Shown in pieces: positions 51,207 through 61,500 of a DNA stretch of 64,000 nucleotides. The DNA comes from Paramecium sonneborni. Taxonomy: Eukaryota; Ciliophora; Oligohymenophorea; Peniculida; Parameciidae. The position numbers and the translations under genes were made by a program. The stretch lies in assembly GCA_905182985.1 (NCBI GenBank), contig CAJJDN010000067.1:87997-151996 (forward strand), given 5' to 3'. The notes beneath the pieces are model-generated. The model ran no database searches, had not been told where the DNA came from, and worked only from the letters and a program-made list of their open reading frames with translations. Position 1 is the stretch's first letter; each line of letters begins with the position of its first letter.

Positions 51207-53038
51207 ATGTATAAGACAACACAGAACTACTCATATGCAGGTAATTATCTAAAAATGAAATATAGACTTGCTAAGTAAATAAGGAATTTCAGATAATAGC
51301 AGATTCGGAATAGTATTTGATAAAGAAAACTCCTATGCTCTATTATAGAGAAAAAAATAGCTTTAAAATAGGGAGAACAGTAGCTCAAGTCAATAAAAAA
51401 ATGAAAATCGTTCAAATAGTGGGTTATAGAAATCTGCATCGCTTTAATAATTCTATCGTGCTTCATCAGCTGTTGAGAAAAATTCATATTAAAATTATAA
51501 AGGAAATCAATAACAAATCAAGGAGATGAAGAATTTTTCATATCTCACTTTACTTTAATAAAGTGGCTATAAATTACGACATACATAGATAAAATCCACA
51601 AAAGAATAAAATAGCAAAGGAATTGAGTTTTTATCAAATGAATAATAAAAATAAAGACCTATTGAAAGTTAAGCTTATAAGAGATTGAATGAGAAATTAG
51701 AGTATCTAGAAAAAAAGTTTAATTAATTAAAAGATTCATTGATTAATGTAAGTGAAAACTAATAAGACAAAAAAACAGATAGAATAAAATAGAAACAGAA
51801 TTCTTTGGTATCAAAATATTTTCCTAAAAAAGTAATAGAATAATAGAATGAAAAGAATAATAGTTAAGATGAAAGAAAAGTCAATAAAGATATTAATTAA
51901 ATATTTAATCTTTATTCACAAATTAAAGAAATGAAAAGTCATACTTAAAATTAATCTTAAAATTAATAATTATTGAAATAATCTCAAGACAAAAAGAATA
52001 GCTAATTATAGGATTTTGTGACTTAGATAAAAAGGAATTTAAATAAAAATTCTTAGGTATTGAAAGGATCTTATGTTCATTAAACAGATACAAATTTAAA
52101 TAAATCAGAAAGATAATCATCAATGGATGCTAAATATTGTTATCTCAATAAAATGAGTGAAACATAACCTAATGAGCCTGTAAGAAATTTAATTAAATTA
52201 GTTCTTGTATTATATTTCTACTGTAATTTAAGCTGTAAAAAGTAAGAAACCTACACAGCTTGATGAACTCATCAAAGATCATTTATTACAAACATATCAA
52301 GTGAATATAGTATTGATTAATTTAGGGATTAATATATGCAAGTAAACTAGAAATATAATTTAATACAGACAACATTATTAAATTGCCAAGATCTAATAAT
52401 CTTAAAACAATAGTATTTGATTTAGATGAGACTTTGATACATTGCAATTCAAATATTTCAATTTAAGGAGATGTAATCTTACCAATAACTTTTCCAAATG
52501 GTGAAACAGTTTAAGCTTCGATCAATATTCGACCTTATGCTAGATAAATTCTGTAAACACTCTCAAAACATTTTGAAATTATTGTTTTTACAGCTTCTCA
52601 CTCTAGTTATGCCAATATTGTAATTGATTATTTGGATCCAAAAAAGTAATGGATTTCACACAGATTTTTTAGAGAAAATTGTCTCTAAACTCAAGAAGGA
52701 GCTTACATTAAAGATTTAAGGTAAATTTGAATTATTTTTAGAGTACTAGGAAATCGAAAATTATCCAATGTCTTATTAATAGATAATGCTTCTTATTCAT
52801 TTAGTAAACAAATTGATAATGGCATTCCAATAATTGCCTATTATGATAATAAGGACGATTTAGTATTATTAATAAATAATTTATATAGGAATTATTACAT
52901 TTAGAAAATTATTTATTAAATTTCAGACATGTTAAAGATGTTAGAGATTTAAATTAAAAATAATTAAAATTAAAATAGTTTTTAGATTATAGCGATATTG
53001 ATGATTTGTAAAATAATTTATATGCTATGTACTTTTGA
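51207..53038 (+). CDS. FCP1/SCP-type (HAD) protein phosphatase
   Basis: A 570-residue protein with introns at 51241-51265, 52180-52201, 52301-52325, 52721-52741 and 52863-52888; exons sum exactly to 571 codons. The first about 330 residues are Q/N/K/S-rich with a coiled coil (AYKRLNEKLEYLEKKFNQL). The C-terminal domain is an NLI/SCP phosphatase: VFDLDETLIH (DxDxT/V nucleophile, about residue 380), VFTASHSSYANIVIDYLDP, YIKDLRVLGNRKLSNVLLID and NASYSF. It should dephosphorylate Ser/Thr in a Mg2+-dependent way; SCP-type enzymes often act on RNA polymerase II tails or membrane-linked targets. The substrate here is unknown. Confidence 0.92.
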
Positions 53039-53103
53039 TAAGTAAAAATTTTGATAAAAAATGGTTTAATTAAATTAATAAAAATAAACAAATATAAGAT
53101 TAA

Positions 53104-53772
53104 TCAGCAAAATTTTTGAATTAGCTGTTCTATAGCTTATTAGGTTTGCATAATTTTTAACTATTATTCTTTTATTAACTAAAATTAATTATATTAAGGA
53201 ACTAATGTCTCATCAATTTTATGTTTGTTAATTTCTGCAAAGAAATCAGATCTTATTGTGATTACTTTCTCAATAAAATCATATTAATTACAATTATTGA
53301 ATTCGATAGCTAAATTCTATATTGCAGTGTTAAATTTTTAACAAACTGAATGAGTTTCGATAACACTTTGTATAAGATTTATTTAATTAATAATCACTGC
53401 ACTATAAAGATTATCTTTTTGAGTATTTTTTAAGAATAGTTCAGATATATGATTTACTGAGTCTATATTAAGGTTCTAAAAACAGTTTTATAGAATATTC
53501 CTTAATTATATTGAAATGTGAGTATAATCTAATTTTATAAAGACAGATTCAGTTGACAGTCTTTTTAGATCATTTTTTGTATAATCTTAAGTTGCTTACT
53601 CATCAAAAATGATTTAGTTAGTACTCTATTCCGATGAGGTTTATTCATCAGGTTAAAAGGTGGGAAAGAGACGGAATAGAGAATGTTGAGAATTTCTGGG
53701 TTGAGCATGATCAAGAATGTGTTCTAGTCTCTTTATTATTTGTGCTAATTGATCAAGTTTTTATTATTTCAT
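53104..53772 (-). CDS. Unknown helical protein
   Basis: A single exon of 223 codons (222 aa), ATG 53772 and TGA 53106-53104. It begins MKQQKLDQLAQIIKRLEHIL, has a polar middle (PDEQTSSEQSTNQIIFDEQA), and long helical C-terminal segments (YDFIEKVITIRSDFFAEIN) ending in a Q-rich coil. No family recognised. Its start lies only 31 bp from the start of the divergent RING/B-box gene, and its 3' end faces the phosphatase gene's end 65 bp away. Confidence 0.7.
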
Positions 53773-53803
53773 AAAATTAGTTAACGAACATAGAAAATTT
53801 AAA

Positions 53804-54920
53804 ATGATCAATGTTTCAAAGTGTAGCAAATGTTCAAAAGTTCCTGATGATATATTAATGTTAACATGTGCCCATGACTTATGTTTGGATTGTGCTGCTA
53901 AATCATTTTCAAATTAGTAAACCAAAAAGAAAAATAAAGTATTTCTGGTCAAAATATGTTCAAGTTTTTTGTATGTGATACCTGTTTATCAAATACAGAA
54001 TTAGATTCTAATAGTATATACGAATTAGAGAAAATACATTGTGCATTAACATTTCAAGATCGATCAAATCGCAAACCCGCTATTGTCTAAAAATCCAATA
54101 TTAATTCAGAAAAATAAGTTAAATCGAGGTCTTAAACTAGATAAGATAATAAAGAGAATTAAAAGGAAAAAACTATAAAATTTTCTATATAGAATCCAGA
54201 AGTTAAATCAACTGTTCATATATCATAACGCAAAATGAGTAAGTAATAAAGTGAAAATTCATTTATACAACATGCAAGAAGTTAATGTATTGATCATCCA
54301 GATGAAGATGTTTCTTATTATTGCTTTGATTGTAATAGTAAATGTATATGTCCTGAATGTATAATTCATGGAATTCATAAGAATCATGAAGTTAAAACAA
54401 TTAAAAAATCTTATCCATTGATTAGAAAATAATTAGAACAGAATATTGAATAACATCAATAATTGATGTTTTAAATAGAAAATTCAAGAAAAGAGTTAGA
54501 AAAAAAATAAATTCAATAATCTGCAATTTAAGATCATATGAGATTGTAAATAGCATAAGAATTTTAAGTAATTTTTCAATAAATTAGGTTTTGCATTAAT
54601 TATTGAACTAAAAACAAAGCGAATTATTAGAAAAAGTAGAAAACTTTCCCTAAATTACAGATTAATAAGATAATTATATTAATAGATTAAATGATACTGA
54701 AATTAAGCTACAAAAGTAAAATGACAAAATTAGTCAAGTGATTAATGAAAAAGATGAAATTGAACTACTCAATTATTTTGGATATTTATAAGTTTAAACT
54801 TCTATTTAAATACCGCCCTCTCCTAACATAAAGGTTATTTAATTATCAAACTAAATTTTTTAATAAATCAATGATACCAAAAATCTAATTGATGAAATGG
54901 ATATTGATTATAATTAATGA
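53804..54920 (+). CDS. TRIM-like RING/B-box coiled-coil protein
   Basis: A 356-residue protein with introns at 53939-53964 and 54568-54587; exons sum to 357 codons. The N-terminus is a C3HC4 RING: CSKCSKVPDDILMLTCAHDL then CLDCAA, and after the first intron FFVCDTCLS completes it. A B-box follows (CIDHPDEDVSYYCFDCNSKC, ICPECIIHGIHKNHE), then a coiled coil (IRKQLEQNIEQHQQLM). The order RING, B-box, coiled coil is the tripartite motif, so a ubiquitin E3 ligase role is likely. There is no recognisable C-terminal recognition domain. The end lies 6 bp from the end of the convergent next gene. Confidence 0.85.
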
Positions 54921-54926
54921 TATATT

Positions 54927-56768
54927 TCATGATTTAATATTTTACAATTTCTAAATAGGTTAGGATTGTTTTATTTATTGTGCCAAATCTTTTGGTTTAG
55001 CAGAATGAACTTAAGTTGCTAGTATAGTCCATTCTTTTTTTAAATTGTTTTTCCATTCAGTATTTTCAATATAACTATCATCTCTATCTAAGCAAAAGTT
55101 ACCAAGTTCACCATCTCTGTCATTTTCAATGGCACAACTTGAATCAATCCTATTATTTTAGTTATAAGTTTCTGATTAATTGACTCTAGCCAATTGATTC
55201 TCTACTTCCATCAAAGATTCTTATGATGATTAATATTAAAATATTACCTTAATACATAGGGCCATAAGTAGTTAATGTTTAATCTAACAGATTTTTTTTT
55301 CTTTGAGTTTAGCCTTTTCTAGCATGACTTACTCTTGCAGAATTAAAACCAAATTCATTAAAATCCTCTTATGATAAAGCCTTCTAATAATAAAAATATA
55401 AATATTACTTCCTTTTCAGATTAAACTAATATTTATAATTAAGCAAATTAATCTTTATGTTCTACAAAAAAAGTTTTGTAATACATAAAACTTTTTTAAA
55501 TTTTCTCCCATTTTTGATTGAAATTGAGATTAGATTTAACTAATATATCATTATTTGCTTCAATTTATCTTATGTGTCTTTTTAGTGATTCATTTTCTAT
55601 CTCATAATGTTTGCATAATATCATTTCTCTGGATAAATTCTTTTTAGTATCTTCCAGTTCTGATTCTATTTTACGAAGTTTATTTTATAACTAATCTTCA
55701 GTGAGTTTGATTTATTAAGTTGATCTTTTAGCATTAATTTATTGAATTTAAAATGCTTTAGCTAAATTTAATTTGGGTACCTTAGAATTATTTTTTTTTA
55801 AATCTTCTTATTTAACGTATTGTTGATAGGATTCATTGAGTCCAACACCTCCATCAAATGTTTAATTTAAATTTTAAAAGTTTTTTTTAAAAACTTAAGG
55901 AGCTTTAGCAGGGAAAGGAGAAGGTATTGGAGAGTGAATCATATCTGTATTCATAGGTGATTATACAGTATGTGTTCTAACAGGTAAATCTACAGTTGGT
56001 AATCTAGATTCTAAACATAGTTATTCAAATTATAAATTTACATTATATTTAAGCTAATATTTCTAAAAATTCATGTTATGCTTTTTCATAATCATCATCT
56101 AAATCTATTAACTCTCCTTAAATTTTCATTTATATATTGTTTATAACTTTATTTATTAGTGTAACTAATTTTAATTGTATGCTCTTAAGGTAATTAACTT
56201 ATAATTATAATCTCACGATCAACTGATGTAATGTTTCCATTTCTTCATGAAGTAAAATAGTAGCTGAATTTGGATGAATTACATCTCTATATCTTACAAC
56301 CACTCCAGTAGTATCATCTCGTTAATCTGCCTATTTTTCAAGTTAACATATTTTTTATGCTTGCTAACTGATGGTATGATTAAGTTCAAAAATAGTTGAC
56401 TCAAGTTCTGCTATGAACTTCTTTTCACTCTTTTCTGCAGCATAAGTAATCTCTTCTGAGATAAGGGCTTTTCCTTAGGCAAAATCCCTTTCCTTTTAAA
56501 CTTTCTCTAACGATGACATTAAATGATCAATTTCTTTTTGTTGTTCTGTAATTACCATCTTAAGGGCTTTAACAGTATTTTCATTCTCACGAATAGTAGT
56601 TTGTTAATTAAATCTAGGATTCCCAACGTCTTAATCAATCATAGAACGCATAGATTATTTATTCAATTTGATGACAGTTTGTAAATCTTCAATAGTGTTT
56701 CTAAGTTATTGATTTTCTTAATGTAAGAAATCAATCTTGGCTTTTAATTAATGTGGACTTTCACTCAT
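54927..56768 (-). CDS. Coiled-coil protein, possibly cytoskeletal
   Basis: A 585-residue protein from ATG 56768 to TGA 54929-54927 with introns at 56011-56041 (31 nt), 55384-55408 and 55220-55247; exons sum to 586 codons. Long coiled coils dominate (HQLKAKIDFLHQENQQLRN, KLRKIESELEDTKKNLSRE), with a Pro/Ser-rich linker (HSPIPSPFPAKAPQVF) between them. The C-terminus is acidic and aromatic (SYIENTEWKNNLKKEW). No enzyme motif. Its start is 16 bp downstream of the stop of the GTPase-Hsp20 gene on the same strand. Confidence 0.85.
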
Positions 56769-56784
56769 AAAATAATTTATATAA

Positions 56785-58574
56785 TCATATATCATCCTTA
56801 TCTTTATCGTATTTTATTGTGATAACTCCCTTCTCAACTCCAAAATAAGACCATTACCTTTCATAAATATCAGGAATCTAATCATTTAGTATAAAGAGAA
56901 TACTTTAAATGTGAGTGTGAATTCCCCATATTTTCTTTCACTCTTTTCTAATTATCCTTGATTTATGTAAGGTCTCTATTTGTTTCCTTTTACTAAAGTT
57001 ACTACATTTTATCTTTGAATATCAACATCATCATTAGTTAAACCTGGAGCATCCATTAAAATTATGTATTAATCACCAGCTATTATATCTGTTGCAGGCT
57101 AAAATGAATCTTATTATCCCGTGATTAAACCACTCATATCAACCTACCCTTAAGGGATTTAAATTTTATCTTGAAATTCATTTTCTGTTTTAATCACCTT
57201 TATTAATGGATCATCTGTATTTTTCAAGTCTATTTTTATGTTCTTTCTAAAAAAATTTACTAATTTTTATCTTGATTAAATCAATAAACAATCTAAAACT
57301 GAAAAGCTCCTATTTACAGGAATAAAGACAGCTTTTAACCAGTATCTTAAAAGTGAAAATACCCAAGGATTTAAACTTTTTCCTAAATTGCAATCATCAT
57401 TTACAATGCATACATGTCTAGTGTAAGGAGTCTTAAACCAAAGTACATGCTTTTCTTAGAGTTATTTATTAATTGGGTTAAGTGCAGCTACTTTAGTTTT
57501 TTAAAGAGTTCCATTTGCATAAATTTAAGTCACTTGAGTACTCCAAACATGTTCTAAAATTTCAGTTGACTCAACATCTTTAAGATTATGAATAACAATA
57601 ATTTCTCTAAATGTTTTATTGGGACTTTGCTATAAATTACGACTTAATCTATCTAAATATCTCTAATCAAGACTTGTAAAATCATTGACAACGCATAAAA
57701 AGTAATCTGCTAAATCAAATACCAAATCAGATATAAATGTTTCTGTGGCTTCTTTATCTACAATTGACAATTCATTTTCAATTTTGACAGGACTATAAGT
57801 TCCAGCTGTGTCCACTAAAATAAGTTTAGTACCATTATCAACATTTACATGCTTAAAAGAAATACCTCTAGTTGTAACTTTCTTTCCAGAAGGTAGATTG
57901 CTCATAGTAAGACTATTTAAAACAAAGGTTTTTCCTTTATCATAGAGTCCAGTTACTGCAACAGTTGCACCTTCTAAAGCTTTTATATTGATGATTTCTT
58001 AATTTATCATTTTTGGAGACAACCAAACTTTCCATCCCGTACTATTTATAGAGGTTATGAAATCTATATCGACAACCCAATCATAAATACTGGTTTCATC
58101 TATAATTTAAGTATTTTATTTCTTAAAATCTGTTGGATTTCCTTTAAAAATACCACATTGTCTTTATCGTTTGACCTCACTTTACCTTTGAAATTGATTT
58201 ACTTCATGTTGAAGTTCACGAATCTCTTTAAGTAATTAAGAGATTTATCTAATTTATTTAGAATCGTTTTATAATATGGCTTCCATTAATTTATTACTTT
58301 CTTTTTCTCTTAAATTATATTCCATTAACACTGCTTCGAACATATCTTTTATACGTAAAACATCAGTGGCTTTATTAGTTTCTCTAATGAAATCAGCAAA
58401 GACTTGATTTATCTCTTATTTTAATCCTTTAATTGCAAAAATTAATGGAGCAATACGAGAATGTATTTTAGGATTGATATCATCATGAACTTATTAAAAC
58501 TCTTATTCGAAGTTATCTAAGACTTTTGTATCAAAAAGAGTATCATTCATGGATTTTTATTATTATTAAGACAT
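56785..58574 (-). CDS. GBP-like GTPase fused to an Hsp20/alpha-crystallin domain
   Basis: A 587-residue protein from ATG 58574 to TGA 56787-56785, one 26-nt intron (56878-56903); exons sum to 588 codons. Residues 1-160 are coiled coil. A dynamin-superfamily GTPase domain follows: Walker A GLYDKGKTFVLNSL (about 209), TTRGIS as the switch T, LVDTAG (about 254) and VIHNLKD as the guanine-specificity motif, an order like guanylate-binding/atlastin proteins. The C-terminal about 110 residues read as Hsp20: AGDQYIILMDAPGLTNDDVD, then ERKYGEFTLTFKIP, then VEKGVITIKYDKD. The intron lies inside the Hsp20 part, so the fusion is a single transcript model. It may link GTP-driven membrane or assembly work to holdase-type chaperoning. 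Confidence 0.85.
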
Positions 58575-58585
58575 AATATTAATTT

Positions 58586-61500
58586 TCAATTTTTGCTCTC
58601 TTCTTCAGACATCCTTTCTGATATATCTCCTTTAAATTTCATCTATCCAAAGAAAGAGCGTTATGAATTATCACTAGGAAAATCTATCTTCTGAGTTTCA
58701 TATACTACTTTCATTGGGAATCCATTATACATTTCCTAAGGATCTATATAAAAATTATGTGTTGAAAGTGAATTAGTTTCTACTTAGGAAGATAACTATT
58801 GAGATTACATTACATCTGTTCTACGAACCAATCTACGATTTTAAACATTTCCCTCAAGACTTAATTTATTTTTTCTATAAGAATTATTAGATTGAGCAAA
58901 CGGAAATACTCTTTTTCTTATTTAACTTTTTCTTCTGTGACGATGAGATTCTTCTACATTCTTTGTTGTCAAATAAGCATTTTCATTTATTTCTAACTAT
59001 CTTAAATTATTTTATTTTTGCATTTCTTTAATTCTCTTCTTAACCTTTCTTCTCTCTATTACTCCTCTAAGGATGTTACTTATAGAACTAATTGCAAATA
59101 TATCAACTGCAAAATGAAGAAATTTCTGATCTCCTAAATCAGGAAACTTAGCTTCCCAAGATTTTCTAATCTTTCTCAATACTAATTTATCTGCAATTTA
59201 TTCAATTCCATGCAAATCATTCTTTTTTTTTACAGCATTATATGCTATTTATAAACAAACATCCTTTATGTGAATCATTTAGTTTTTATAAATTAAAACT
59301 TGAAAATCTTTAAGTTTCTTAAAAATATCTATTTTCTTCAAATGCATTTTTGTTCTAGGATTATAAATATATGCAGAGTGTTTCTTATGATCTAAAATTT
59401 AATATCAATTAATTTATTACTTTGATTGAAATCAAATAATTATAATTATGCATTCTCATCTTTAAACCCAAGTGGTGGATTCATCTCAAACATCAAAAAT
59501 GCAAAATCTTCTGGACTTATCCATCCACTTCCTTTTGGATCATAATCTGACCATTTTAAAAAGAAATCTTCTATCTAATATGGATTTATGACTGCAGTAT
59601 TCTCAAGCAAACATTCATGATATGATTCAATAATCATTGCCAAAAACAAAGAAATCATTATAATTCTAATTAAAACTAAGAAACTTATAAAATAAAAATA
59701 TCCAAAAAAAGTACTACATCCTTACACCCCTTCATTCATTATCTATTCTGCAGATTATGAATGACAACCAGCCTTGTCTATTGTATAATCTAACATATAA
59801 AAAGGCCAATATTAGCCTGTTGTAATTTCTATTAAAATTAAAATAGCATCCCAAAAATTCTAGAAATTCTTATTCCTCTAACCTAATTCTTAATAAAAAG
59901 GATATTATGCATCTCGAGTAGTTGATTTAATTGTAGATAATGTTTAAATTCCAATTAAAGCATAAACTATTACAATTATAAGAATAAAGGCGACGACACT
60001 TAATAAGGTTGGCAAAATTTCTTATATGACATCAATAAGGACTTTTAGAGGTCGATTCAATTTAAGTATCTTATAGGTATTAAGAACTCTCAAACAACGA
60101 ATTATCAAGGGAATCATAAAAATCTTAGGCATATCGATTTTACTATCAAGTATCAATAAAGCATCTGTAGAAATTAATAATAGTATGTCAAATTTATTCC
60201 ATGAATCTTTGAGATAGAGATACCAAAATGCTGAAAATTTGATGAAAACTTCAATATGAAATAGGGTAATAAAGAGAATGTCTAAAACATAGAATGCTTA
60301 TTTGGTTGTTTAATTAATAGTTTTACCATTGGCAGAACAACTATAATAAGGAAAAATCTTACAATATCAAATTCAAAAGTAGGAGTATGAGTATAATCAA
60401 TTCAAAATATTTATAGGTAGCTATGTAGTAACATATCTATCTAAATTTATGTTCTGGTTTCTCAATTAATCTTATAAGGTTCTTCTTTTGCATAATATAC
60501 ATCATTTGCAACCATTCTCTTTGATGTTCATTCAGAGATTTGTAATTACTGATGTTCTCCTTAATAGTTCTATAGTTGTTGATGATCAAACCTGTGAATA
60601 GATTTAAAAGCATAATATTCAACAAAAACAATAATATATAGTACAGAAGTTAATAGTTGGCAGATGAATTAACTCTTGGATGCATATCTCTTTCTGTTAT
60701 ATCTGATACATAAAACATTTGACTTGTCCATCCTTCTCCAATAATTATTCTAAACAAACACAATAATGAATCTTAAACTGTATCAAAATTAGTTATATTA
60801 TTAATCCATTCTCCATTCTAATCCAAGCAATCTTGCTTTGTATAAATGTTATCATAGCTTTGTACATTTGTACAAAAATACAACTTACCTTTCCATATTG
60901 TCATACAAAAAATACTTAGAATCCAAATACAGATACCTGTTACAAATATCATTGATGATAACAATGATATTGTTTGAAATAAAGATTTTGATATCAAATT
61001 TAATTCTTCACTTTAAGATCCTCTCTATATATCAATTCAATATAATTACTTTTGCAGATGAGAATACTCTTAAAGTGCGCAATGCACGAAATGCTTTCAA
61101 ATATCCGCTGTTATAAAGATTTAGATCACTAATTGAACTTATAATTAATACAGCCAAATCAATATTATTTTGATTGTTGTAAATAAAGGCTCTATTATGT
61201 TCATTCTAATTCCAAATAAATCCATGTCCAAGAACCTTTAATAGGATTTCAAAAATAAATATTATCGTAAAAACAACGTTAAATTTCTATATTATATCTT
61301 TTTATTCATATATTGGTATATCAAGACCCAAAAGAATCAGGTTTAAAATTATTATTGAACTCATCAACCATTCAAAATATTTATTCTATAATAATTATTG
61401 TATTCTTTTTCTTAAAATACTTTTGTTATGTAAAACGAATAAGGCTGAGTTCATAAAGTATTGCTTATATGATTAATTTGTGCTAATTGATACTTTAATG

